64,000 bases of DNA from SG8-30 sp964406445 (GTDB taxonomy: Bacteria; Pseudomonadota; Gammaproteobacteria; Steroidobacterales; Steroidobacteraceae). Each line of letters begins with the position of its first letter. Position 1 is the first letter of the stretch. Both the position numbers and the translations under genes were made by a program. The stretch is from the NCBI GenBank assembly GCA_964406445.1, contig CAYORU010000007.1:1-64000 (forward strand), read 5' to 3'. Shown here piece by piece: positions 7,894 through 15,606 of this stretch. The notes under the pieces were generated by a model. It worked only from the letters and a program-made list of their open reading frames with translations. It did not search any database and was not told where the DNA came from.

Positions 7894-9177
7894 TCAAAGC
7901 AGGTCGCGCATCCGGTACCAGAGCATCCCGAGCACCAGCGCCGGCCGGCGCAGCGCCCTGCCGCCCGGGAAGTCGTGGTGGTGGATGCGGCCGAACAGGT
8001 CGAAGCGCTCCGCCTGCCCGGCGATCGCCTCGGCCGCGAGCTTGCCGGCGACGCCGGTCAGCGCCATGCCGTGGCCGGAGAACCCCTGCAGGAAGTAGAC
8101 GTTGTCGCCGAGCCGCCCGAAGTGCGGCGCGCGGTTCATGGTGATGTCCACATAGCCGCCCCAGGCGTAGTCGACGCGCGCGTCGGCGAGCTGCGGGAAC
8201 ACCTTCAGCATCCGCGCGCGGGTGGCGCGCTCGGTGCCGAGCGGGTCGAGGCCGGAATAGCTCACGCGGCCGCCGAACAGCAGGCGGTGGTCGGCGGACA
8301 GGCGGAAGTAGTCGAGCACGAAGTTGACGTCCGCCACCGCGAGGTTGTCGCGGATCAGCGCGCTCGCGCGCTCGCGGCCCAGCGGCTCGGTCGCGACGAT
8401 GTAGGTGCCGACCGCCATGATCTTGCGGTCGAGCTCGGGCACCAGCCCGCCGAGGTAGGCGTTGCCGGCGAGCACGACGAACTTCGCGCGCAGCCTGCCG
8501 CCGGCCGTGGCAAGCGTGACGCTCGGCCCGCGCTCGAGGCCGGTGACCCGGCTGCCCTCGTGGATCGTGGCGCCGGCGGCTTCGGCCGCGCGCGCCAGGC
8601 CGCGCACGTACTTGAGCGGGTGGCAGTGGCCGCTGTTGGTGTCGAGCACGCCGGCGATGTAGCGCTTCGTGGCGAGCAGCGTCTCGAGCTCCGTACGCTC
8701 CACGAGCCGCACGGAGTCGTAGCCGTAGCGACCGGTCACTTCCGCGAGCTCGGCCACCAGCTCCTCGCGCTGGCGGGGCTTGAGCGCCACGTGCAGCTGG
8801 CCCCAGGACAGGTCGCAGTCGATCGCGTGCCGGGCGACGCGCTCGCGCACCAGGCTGAGGCCCTCGGCGGTGATCTGCCAAAGCGCGCGCGCGGCCTCGC
8901 GGCCGGCGAGCTGCTCGATCTTCTCCTGGCCGCAGGCGTAGCCGAAGATCAGCTGCGCGCCCGAGCGACCCGAGGCGCCGAAGCCGACCTGCTCGGCCTC
9001 GAGCAGCACGACCCGGTAGCCGCGCTCGGCGAGGTGCAGCGCGGCCGAGCAGCCGGCGATGCCTCCGCCGACCACCGCGACGTCGCAGGACACTTCGCCG
9101 GCGAGCGGCGCGCGGGCAGGCTCGGCCGGCGCCGAGGCGGCGTAGTAGTTGCGGATGTTCTGCTCGGTGAGGGTCAT
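7894..9177 (-). CDS. puuB: Gamma-glutamylputrescine oxidoreductase (FAD-dependent)
   Basis: The 427-residue protein is a DAO/PuuB-family flavoenzyme. It oxidises gamma-glutamylputrescine to gamma-glutamyl-aminobutyraldehyde with release of ammonia and H2O2. The Rossmann motif VGGGIAG lies at residues 36-42, with the ribose-binding Glu60 at the end of the second strand. SGRSGAQLIFGYACG, LDTNSGHCHPLKYVRGLA and the C-terminal GFSGHGMALTGVAGKL are PuuB-like. Its ATG overlaps the stop of the upstream glutamine-synthetase-like gene by four bases (9174-9177), so the two are translationally coupled. Confidence 0.88.
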   Translation of the reverse strand: MTLTEQNIRNYYAASAPAEPARAPLAGEVSCDVAVVGGGIAGCSAALHLAERGYRVVLLEAEQVGFGASGRSGAQLIFGYACGQEKIEQLAGREAARALWQITAEGLSLVRERVARHAIDCDLSWGQLHVALKPRQREELVAELAEVTGRYGYDSVRLVERTELETLLATKRYIAGVLDTNSGHCHPLKYVRGLARAAEAAGATIHEGSRVTGLERGPSVTLATAGGRLRAKFVVLAGNAYLGGLVPELDRKIMAVGTYIVATEPLGRERASALIRDNLAVADVNFVLDYFRLSADHRLLFGGRVSYSGLDPLGTERATRARMLKVFPQLADARVDYAWGGYVDITMNRAPHFGRLGDNVYFLQGFSGHGMALTGVAGKLAAEAIAGQAERFDLFGRIHHHDFPGGRALRRPALVLGMLWYRMRDLL

Positions 9178-10553
9178 AGCTGCGACAGGTACCACTGGTG
9201 CTCCAGCGGCGAGACTTCGGCGGCGAAATCCTCCCACTCGCCGCGCTTCAGCGTCGCGTAGAGTTCGACGAAGCGATCCCCGAACAGCTCGCGCATCTCC
9301 GTGCTCTTCTCGAAGCGCAGGATGGCCTCGCGCCAGTCGTTCGGCAGCGGCTCGGCGTCGATCGGCTGGTGGTAGGCGTTGCCGAGGAGCGGTGGCGGCG
9401 GCGCCAGCCGCCGCTCGAGCCCGTGCAGCATGCCGCCGAGCACGGCGCTGGCGAGGAGGTAGGGGTTGACGTCGGCGCCGGCGACGCGGTGCTCGAGGCG
9501 CCGGTCGGCCGCGCCCGACACCGGGACCCGGACCGCGACGCCGCGGTTGTTGTAGCCCCAGGTCGGGTGCATCGGCACGTAGGACTCGGGCCGCAGCCGC
9601 CGGTAGGAATTGGCGTTCGGGCCGAACAGCGCCATCGCGTCGGCCATCGTGGCGAGCAGCCCGGCCGCGCACTGGCCGAGCGCCTCCGAGGCGGTCGGCT
9701 GCTCGCTCTCGAAGACGTTGCGGCCGTCGCGGTCGAGCAGGCTCACGTGGATGTGCGCGCCGCTGCCGGCCATCTCGCGGTAGGGCTTGGCCATGAAGGT
9801 CGCCTCGAAGCCCTGTGCGAGCGCCACGCCCTTGACGATTCGCTTCAGGCGGATCGCGTGGTCGCAGGCGAGGCGGGCGTCGGCGACGTGGCGCAGGTTC
9901 ACCTCCCACTGCGAAGGGCCGTACTCGGAGAGCGCCATCCCGCCGGGCACGTCCTGGGCCTGACAGGCGTCCACGATGGCGCGCAGGACGGCCGAGTGGG
10001 CGTCCAGGTCCACCATCGAGTTGATCTGGGTGCGGAACTCCCGCCGGCCGGTGAGCGGCGAGGGGGGTGGTTGCGCGAGGCCGGCGGCGGTCCGCTCGCG
10101 GTCGACGAGGTAGAACTCGAGCTCGACGGCCACCACCGGCGTGAGGCCGCGGGCCGCGAAGCGCTCAAGCACCCGGCCGAGCTGGTGGCGCGGGTCGCCG
10201 AAGAAGGGCGTCCCGTCGTGGTCGGACATGGTCACCTGCAGCTGGGCGACCTGGGGCCCGAGCCAGGGGCAGGGCTGCAGGCTGCCCGGAATCGGCAGGC
10301 AGGGCCGGTCCGCGTCGCCCTCGTCGAAGCCGAAGCCGGTGGCCTGGACGGTGCCGCCGAGCACGTCGAGCGCGAACATCGAGCCGGGCAGCATCAGGCC
10401 CCGCTCGAACACCTGGCGCAGGTCCGCCAGCTCCACCCGCTTGCCCCTCAGGACCCCGTTCATGTCGGGCAGGAGCACGTCCACGCACCGGACGTCGGGG
10501 TGGCGGGCGAGGAAGGCCTCGGCGCCCGGGTATGCCTCGCGAGTGACCGCCAT
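9174..10553 (-). CDS. puuA: Gamma-glutamylputrescine synthetase-like protein (copy 1)
   Basis: The 459-residue glutamine-synthetase-family enzyme starts at ATG 10553. It has the N-terminal beta-grasp (VDVLLPDMNGVLRGKRV), VAVELEFYLVD with metal-binding Glu residues, EYGPSQWEVNLRH, GSGAHIHVSLLD, and the ATP/substrate segment NRGVAVRVPVSGAADRRLEHRVAGADVNPYL. It lacks the adenylylation Tyr loop of GlnA, as expected for PuuA-type enzymes that glutamylate amines. It overlaps puuB by four bases. A second, clearly different paralogue lies at 11548-12882, so substrate division between the two (for example putrescine and another mono- or polyamine) is likely but not shown. Confidence 0.82.
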   Translation of the reverse strand: MAVTREAYPGAEAFLARHPDVRCVDVLLPDMNGVLRGKRVELADLRQVFERGLMLPGSMFALDVLGGTVQATGFGFDEGDADRPCLPIPGSLQPCPWLGPQVAQLQVTMSDHDGTPFFGDPRHQLGRVLERFAARGLTPVVAVELEFYLVDRERTAAGLAQPPPSPLTGRREFRTQINSMVDLDAHSAVLRAIVDACQAQDVPGGMALSEYGPSQWEVNLRHVADARLACDHAIRLKRIVKGVALAQGFEATFMAKPYREMAGSGAHIHVSLLDRDGRNVFESEQPTASEALGQCAAGLLATMADAMALFGPNANSYRRLRPESYVPMHPTWGYNNRGVAVRVPVSGAADRRLEHRVAGADVNPYLLASAVLGGMLHGLERRLAPPPPLLGNAYHQPIDAEPLPNDWREAILRFEKSTEMRELFGDRFVELYATLKRGEWEDFAAEVSPLEHQWYLSQL

Positions 10554-10574
10554 GGGAGCCTGCCCGTTTAAGAT

Positions 10575-10588
10575 TTGATGATAATCAA
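10575..10588. promoter_or_regulatory. Palindrome TTGATGATAATCAA upstream of puuA copy 1
   Basis: TTGAT and ATCAA form a perfect inverted repeat with a 4-base spacer, 22 bases upstream of the puuA start at 10553. Eleven of 14 positions match the site at 10777-10790 in front of puuD. The divergent gap (10554-10791) thus carries one copy near each gene, as expected for a shared operator. No regulator gene lies beside it, so the binding protein is unknown. PuuR-type control is a guess from context. Confidence 0.45.
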
Positions 10589-10776
10589 GGGGTCGCAGTC
10601 CGCTCAGGATAGCGAGGGGCCGAGGCCCGCGGCAAGGCGGGAAGTGCCCCCACGGCTGCCAAGGGGCGGCGGAAAGCCCGATTACGTGCCCGGTTTCGCG
10701 CAGGCGGGGCGGGCGGCGACCCCCGCAGGTGTGCGAGAATGCGGCCGCGCCCGCCCGGCCGCCCGCTGCCGGGGCG

Positions 10777-10790
10777 TTGAAAATAATCGA
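10777..10790. promoter_or_regulatory. Second copy of the puu-region palindrome, abutting the puuD start
   Basis: TTGAAAATAATCGA sits directly before the ATG at 10792, where a Shine-Dalgarno sequence would normally be. It contains AATAAT (10782-10787), which could be a -10 element, so the puuD message may be leaderless or nearly so. It is imperfectly palindromic (GTTGA/TCGAC) and is similar to the site at 10575-10588. Confidence 0.4.
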
Positions 10791-10791
10791 C

Positions 10792-11544
10792 ATGTCAGTC
10801 CGCAAGCCCGTCATTGCGATACCCGCCGACCGCCGCCTGCTGGGGCCACACTGGTTCCATTGCGTCGGCGAGAAGTACCTGGCGGCGGTGGCCGAGGCCG
10901 CCGACGCGGTGCCGGTCCTCGTGCCGGCGCTCGGCGAGCAGCACATCGGCGACTGGCTGGCGAGCTTCGACGGGATCCTGTTCACGGGCAGCCCGTCGAA
11001 CGTCGAGCCGCACCGCTACCAGGGGCCGCCGAGCGACGACGGCACCTGGCACGACCCGGCCCGCGACTCGACCACCCTGCCGCTGATCCCGGCGGCGATC
11101 GCCTCCGGGCTGCCGGTCTTCGGCATCTGCCGCGGCTTCCAGGAGATGAACGTCGCCTTCGGTGGCACGCTGTGGCAGAAACTGCAGGAGCTGCAGGGCC
11201 ACCTGGACCATCGCGAGGACAAGGACCAGCCGCTCGAGGTGCAGTACGGGCCGGCGCACGCCGTCGAGCTGACCGAGGGCGGGCTGCTGCACGGGCTCGC
11301 CGGCCGGCGCAGCGTCGAGGTGAACTCGCTGCACAGCCAGGGAGTGCAGCGCCTCGGCGACAAGCTCGCCATCGAGGCGGTCGCGCCGGACGGCGTGGTC
11401 GAGGCCTTCACGGTGTCGGGCGCGCCGGCCTTCGCGCTGGCCGTGCAGTGGCACCCGGAGTGGCAGGTGATGAAGAACGACTTTTCGCGCGCGATGTTCG
11501 CGGCCTTCGGTTCGGCCGCGCGCAGCCGCGCACACGGACGGTGA
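10792..11544 (+). CDS. puuD: Gamma-glutamyl-GABA hydrolase
   Basis: The 250-residue class I glutamine-amidotransferase-like hydrolase releases GABA from gamma-glutamyl-GABA in the Puu route. The nucleophile is Cys113 in FGICRGFQEMNVAFGG, and the partners are His221 and Glu223 in AVQWHPEWQ. LFTGSPSNVEPHRY is typical of PuuD. ATG 10792 is preferred because homologous sequence begins at RKPVIAIPAD. A GTG at 10729 would add an unlike 21-residue tail. No clear ribosome binding site precedes the ATG. The next gene starts three bases after the stop, which implies one operon with puuA copy 2 and spuC. Confidence 0.9.
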   Translation: MSVRKPVIAIPADRRLLGPHWFHCVGEKYLAAVAEAADAVPVLVPALGEQHIGDWLASFDGILFTGSPSNVEPHRYQGPPSDDGTWHDPARDSTTLPLIPAAIASGLPVFGICRGFQEMNVAFGGTLWQKLQELQGHLDHREDKDQPLEVQYGPAHAVELTEGGLLHGLAGRRSVEVNSLHSQGVQRLGDKLAIEAVAPDGVVEAFTVSGAPAFALAVQWHPEWQVMKNDFSRAMFAAFGSAARSRAHGR

Positions 11545-11547
11545 CCC

Positions 11548-12882
11548 ATGAGCGAGATCAAGCAGTTCCTCCGCGATCACTCCGTCTCCGAGGTGGAGGC
11601 GATCGTCGCGGACATGGCGGGCGTCGCGCGCGGCAAGATCATGCCGGCGGAGAAGTACGCCGAGGACGAGGGCATGCGCCTGCCCGAGTCCATCTTCCTG
11701 CAGACGGTGACGGGCGAGTACCCCGAGGACGACAGCGCGATCAATCCCTCCGAGATCGACATCGACCTCGTCGGCGACCCGAACACGATCCGCGTCGTCC
11801 CCTGGGCGCCCGAGCCGACCGCGCAGGTCATCCACGACTGCTTCTACGACGACGGCCGGGTGGTGCCGATGTCGCCGCGCTACGTGCTGCGCAGGGTCAT
11901 CGAGCTGTATGCGGCCAAGGGCTGGCGGCCGGTGGTGGCGCCGGAGCTCGAGTTCTTCCTGGTCGAGCCGAACGTCGATGCGGACTACCCGCTCAAGCCG
12001 CCGGTCGGCCGCTCCGGCCGGCCCGAGATCGGCCGGCAGGCCTACAGCATCGCGGCGGTCAACGAGTTCGACCCGCTGTTCGACGACATCTACGCGTTCT
12101 GCGAGGCCCAGAACATCGACATCGACACGCTGATCCACGAGGATGGCGCGGCGCAGATGGAGATCAACCTGATCCACGGCGACGCGCTCGACCTCGCCGA
12201 TCAGGCCTTCCTGTTCAAGCGCACCGCCCGCGAGGCCGCGCTGCGCCACAAGATGTACGCGACCTTCATGGCCAAGCCCATGGCGAACGAGCCGGGCAGC
12301 GCCATGCACATCCACCAGAGCGTGGTCGACATCAAGACCGGCCGGAACGTGTTCAGCACCGCGGAGGGCGGGCCCTCGCCGCTGTTCTTCTCGCACATCG
12401 CCGGCCTGCAGAAGTACCTGCCGCCCGCGATGTCGCTGTTCGCGCCGAACGTCAACAGCTACCGCCGCATCACCCGCTACAACATGGCGCCGATCAACGT
12501 GCAGTGGGGCTACGACAACCGCACCGCCGGGCTGCGCGTGCCGACCTCGGAGGCGGAGAACCGGCGCGTGGAGAACCGCCTCGCCGGCTCGGACGCGAAC
12601 CCCTACCTCGCGATCGCCGCCTCGCTCGCCTGCGGCTACCTCGGGATGGTCGAGGGGCTCAAGCCGACCGACCCGATCAGCGGCTCGGCCTACGAGCTGC
12701 CCTTCGCGCTGCCCATGACCCTGGCCGAGTCGCTCCGGATGCTGCGCACCTGCAAGCCGCTGGTCGACCTGTTCAGCGAGCGGTTCGTGATGGCCTACGG
12801 CGCGGTGAAGGAGAACGAGTACGAGACCTTCCTGCGGGTGATCAGCTCCTGGGAGCGGGAGCACCTGCTGCTAAACGTCTGA
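11548..12882 (+). CDS. puuA: Gamma-glutamylputrescine synthetase (copy 2)
   Basis: The 444-residue glutamine-synthetase-family protein conjugates glutamate to putrescine with ATP. Visible motifs are VVAPELEFFLVEP, HEDGAAQMEINLIHGD, EPGSAMHIHQSVVD, NSYRRITRYNMAPINVQWG, and the region NRTAGLRVPTSEAENRRVEN with its ATP-binding Arg residues. The N-terminus (VEAIVADMAGVARGKIMP) differs markedly from copy 1. It sits between puuD (3-base gap) and spuC (13-base gap), so this copy is the likelier dedicated putrescine enzyme of the pathway. Confidence 0.88.
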   Translation: MSEIKQFLRDHSVSEVEAIVADMAGVARGKIMPAEKYAEDEGMRLPESIFLQTVTGEYPEDDSAINPSEIDIDLVGDPNTIRVVPWAPEPTAQVIHDCFYDDGRVVPMSPRYVLRRVIELYAAKGWRPVVAPELEFFLVEPNVDADYPLKPPVGRSGRPEIGRQAYSIAAVNEFDPLFDDIYAFCEAQNIDIDTLIHEDGAAQMEINLIHGDALDLADQAFLFKRTAREAALRHKMYATFMAKPMANEPGSAMHIHQSVVDIKTGRNVFSTAEGGPSPLFFSHIAGLQKYLPPAMSLFAPNVNSYRRITRYNMAPINVQWGYDNRTAGLRVPTSEAENRRVENRLAGSDANPYLAIAASLACGYLGMVEGLKPTDPISGSAYELPFALPMTLAESLRMLRTCKPLVDLFSERFVMAYGAVKENEYETFLRVISSWEREHLLLNV

Positions 12883-12895
12883 CCGGGGATCGAAC

Positions 12896-14281
12896 ATGAA
12901 CGACGCCGCGCCGCAGACCGCCCGCGCCACCCGCGAGTGGCAGGAGCTCGACAGCCGCCACTACCTGCACCCCTTCACCGACTTCAAGGCGCTCGCCGCC
13001 GAGGGCGCGCGGGTGATCGTCCGCGCCGAGGGGCCCTACCTGTACGACTCGGAGGGGCAGCGGATCCTCGACGGCATGGCCGGGCTGTGGTGCGTCAACG
13101 TCGGCTATGGGCGCAAGGAGCTGGCCGAGGCGGCCTACCGCCAGATGCAGGAGCTGCCCTACTACAACAGCTTCTTCAAGAGCGCGAACCCGCCGGCCAT
13201 CGAGCTGGCGCGGGAGCTGGCCGCGCTGACGCCGCCGCAGTTCAACCGCGCCTTCTTCACCGGCTCGGGCTCGGAGTCGAACGACACCATCGTGCGCATG
13301 GTGCGCCGTTACTGGGACCTGCTGGGCGAGGGCGGGCGCAAGGTGATCATCAGCCGCCACAACGCCTACCACGGCAGCACCATGGCCGGCGCGAGCCTCG
13401 GCGGCATGGCCGCGATGCACTCGCAGGGCGGCCTGCCGATCCCGGACATCGTCCACATCGAGCAGCCCTACTGGTTCGAGAACGGCACGGACGTTTCGCC
13501 GGCCGAGTACGGGCTGCGCGCGGCACGCCGCCTGGCCGAGAAGATCGAGGAGATCGGGCCCGGCCGGGTCGCCGCCTTCATCGGCGAGCCGATCCAGGGC
13601 GCCGGCGGCGTGATCATCCCGCCGGAGACCTACTGGCCCGAGATCCAGCGGATCTGCCGCCACTACGGGATCCTGCTGATCGCCGACGAGGTGGTCTGCG
13701 GCTTCGGCCGCACCGGCCGCTGGTTCGGCTGCGAGCACTTCGGCTTCGAGCCGGACCTGATGACGCTCGCCAAGGCGATCACCTCGGGCTACCAGCCGCT
13801 CGGTGCGGTGATGGTCGCCGACCGGGTCGCCGAGGTCCTGATCGACAAGGGTGGCGAGTTCTTCCACGGCTATACCTACTCCGGGCACCCGGTCGCCTGC
13901 TCGGTCGCGCTGGCCAACCTCGCCATCCTGCGCGGAGAGCGGCTGGTGGAGCGGGTCCGCGAGGACATCGGGCCCTACCTGCAGCGGCGCTGGGCCGAGC
14001 TCGGCGCGCACCGGCTGGTGGGCGAGGCGCGCGGGCTGGGCATGATCGGGGCGCTGGAGCTCGTGGCCCACAAGGGCACGCGGTCCTTCTTCCGCAACCG
14101 CGGCGAGGTGGGGCTCGTCTGCCGGGACCACTGCTTCGCCAACGGGCTGGTGATGCGCGCCGTCCGGGACACGATGATCATCTCCCCGCCGCTGGTGCTG
14201 ACCCGGGAGCAGGTGGACGAACTCGTCGAGAAGGCCTGGCGCTGCCTGGACCTGACCGCGCGCGACATCGGGGTGTCCTGA
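12896..14281 (+). CDS. spuC: Putrescine (polyamine):pyruvate aminotransferase, class III
   Basis: The 461-residue PLP enzyme belongs to the SpuC/omega-transaminase group and converts putrescine to 4-aminobutanal with pyruvate as acceptor. Motifs are the substrate loop DGMAGLWCVNVGYGRKELAEAA, FFTGSGSESNDT, HNAYHGSTMAGASLGG, FIGEPIQGAGGVIIPP, LIADEVVCGFGRTGRWFG, and the PLP lysine Lys293 in TLAKAITSGYQPLGA. Its presence next to PuuA and PuuB gives the cell both the direct transamination and the gamma-glutamylated routes. The succeeding potFGHI importer begins after a promoter-bearing gap. Confidence 0.9.
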   Translation: MNDAAPQTARATREWQELDSRHYLHPFTDFKALAAEGARVIVRAEGPYLYDSEGQRILDGMAGLWCVNVGYGRKELAEAAYRQMQELPYYNSFFKSANPPAIELARELAALTPPQFNRAFFTGSGSESNDTIVRMVRRYWDLLGEGGRKVIISRHNAYHGSTMAGASLGGMAAMHSQGGLPIPDIVHIEQPYWFENGTDVSPAEYGLRAARRLAEKIEEIGPGRVAAFIGEPIQGAGGVIIPPETYWPEIQRICRHYGILLIADEVVCGFGRTGRWFGCEHFGFEPDLMTLAKAITSGYQPLGAVMVADRVAEVLIDKGGEFFHGYTYSGHPVACSVALANLAILRGERLVERVREDIGPYLQRRWAELGAHRLVGEARGLGMIGALELVAHKGTRSFFRNRGEVGLVCRDHCFANGLVMRAVRDTMIISPPLVLTREQVDELVEKAWRCLDLTARDIGVS

Positions 14282-14291
14282 TCCGCCGCCG

Positions 14292-14319
14292 CTGACATTC
14301 GCGTTCGCGGTGGTATATT
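14292..14319 (+). promoter_or_regulatory. Candidate sigma-70 promoter of the pot operon
   Basis: CTGACA (14292-14297), a 16-base spacer and TATATT (14314-14319) are each one mismatch from consensus. The predicted transcript would start near 14326, leaving a leader of about 75 bases before potF. Confidence 0.55.
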
Positions 14320-14399
14320 CGGGTCCAAGGTGACGGCGCGGTTCCCCCCGCGCCGGTGGGAAGTGGTCCCGGGCCTGGCCCGGCAGCGGAGGAAACTAC

Positions 14400-15533
14400 A
14401 TGCGAGCGATCGTGAGATCCGGCCTCGTGGCCGTGGCGGCCGTGGCGGCGCTGTCCGCCTGCGGCAAGAAGGACGAGGCGGCCTCGGAGGGCGCCGCGCC
14501 GGCGCCCGAGGAGAAGGTCCTCAACGTCTACAACTGGTCGGACTACATCGCCGAGGACACCAACGCCAGCTTCGAGGCCAAGAGCGGCATCAAGGTCAAC
14601 TACGACGTCTTCGACTCGAACGAAGTCCTCGAGACCAAGCTGCTGGCGGGCCGCACCGGCTACGACGTGGTGGTGCCCTCCGCGTCGTTCCTCGAGCGCC
14701 AGATCCAGGCCGGCGTGTTCATGAAGCTCGACAAGTCGAAGCTGCCGAACCTCGCCAACATGGATCCCGAGATCATGGAGCGCGTGGCCAAGCACGACCC
14801 CGGCAACGAGCACGCCGTGCCCTACCTGTGGGGCACCACGGGCATCGGCTACAACCCGGAGAAGGTCAAGGCCGCGCTCGGCACCGACACGATCGACAGC
14901 TGGGCGGTGATCTTCGACCCCGAGCAGGCCAAGAAGCTGCAGTCCTGCGGGCTGACGATGCTCGACGCCCCGGGCGAGGTCATCGATTCGGCCCTGATCT
15001 ACCTCGGGCGCGACCCGAACAGCGAGAGCGCGGAGGACCTGGCGGCGGCGGAAGAGCTGCTCATGAAGGTCCGGCCGTACGTCCGCTACCTGCACTCCTC
15101 GCAGTACATCAACGACCTCGCCAACGGCGAGATCTGCGTGGCGCTCGGCTGGAGCGGCGACATCCTGCAGGCGCAGGCCCGCGGCGCCGAGGCGGCGACG
15201 CCGGTCGAGGTGGCCTATGCCATCCCGAAGGAGGGCGCGATCATGTGGTTCGACATGCTCGCCATCCCGGCCGACGCGCCGCACCCGAACAACGCCCACG
15301 AGTACATCAACTACCTGATGGAGCCGGCGGTCATCGCCGCCATCAGCAACTACGTGGCCTACGCGAACGGCAACTCGGCGTCCTTCGAGATGGTGGACGA
15401 GGCGGTGCGCACCGATCCCTCCGTCTACCCGACGCCTGAGGTGAAGGCCAAGCTGAGCCCGCACCTCGCCGAGTCGCAGGACTACAGCCGCCTGTCGAAC
15501 CGCGCCTGGACGCGGTTCCGCACCGGCCAGTAG
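14400..15533 (+). CDS. potF: Putrescine/spermidine-binding lipoprotein of the Pot ABC importer
   Basis: The 377-residue substrate-binding protein has a lipobox ending LSAC (Cys21), so it is anchored in the membrane facing the periplasm. The mature sequence begins LNVYNWSDYIAEDTNASFE, the hallmark of PotF/PotD/SpuD/SpuE. Polyamine-binding positions appear in VVPSASFLERQI, YLWGTTGIGYN, CVALGWSGDILQA and MWFDMLAIPADAPH. The AGGAAAC site precedes ATG 14400. It is the first gene of potFGHI and lies just downstream of spuC, linking uptake to catabolism. Confidence 0.93.
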   Translation: MRAIVRSGLVAVAAVAALSACGKKDEAASEGAAPAPEEKVLNVYNWSDYIAEDTNASFEAKSGIKVNYDVFDSNEVLETKLLAGRTGYDVVVPSASFLERQIQAGVFMKLDKSKLPNLANMDPEIMERVAKHDPGNEHAVPYLWGTTGIGYNPEKVKAALGTDTIDSWAVIFDPEQAKKLQSCGLTMLDAPGEVIDSALIYLGRDPNSESAEDLAAAEELLMKVRPYVRYLHSSQYINDLANGEICVALGWSGDILQAQARGAEAATPVEVAYAIPKEGAIMWFDMLAIPADAPHPNNAHEYINYLMEPAVIAAISNYVAYANGNSASFEMVDEAVRTDPSVYPTPEVKAKLSPHLAESQDYSRLSNRAWTRFRTGQ

Positions 15534-15555
15534 CCTTCCATCAACCCCCCGCTCT

Positions 15556-15579
15556 CCCCGGCGGCGACCGCCGCCGGGG
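15556..15579 (+). terminator. Strong intergenic hairpin between potF and potG
   Basis: A perfect 10-bp GC stem (CCCCGGCGGC paired with GCCGCCGGGG) closes a GACC loop 22 bases after the potF stop. No T-tract follows, so it is probably not a full terminator. More likely it protects the potF mRNA 3' end or lets only part of transcription through, giving more binding protein than permease, as is common in ABC importer operons. Confidence 0.6.
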
Positions 15580-15606
15580 TGGGTGCGGGTGAGCAGGGGA
15601 CCGCGC

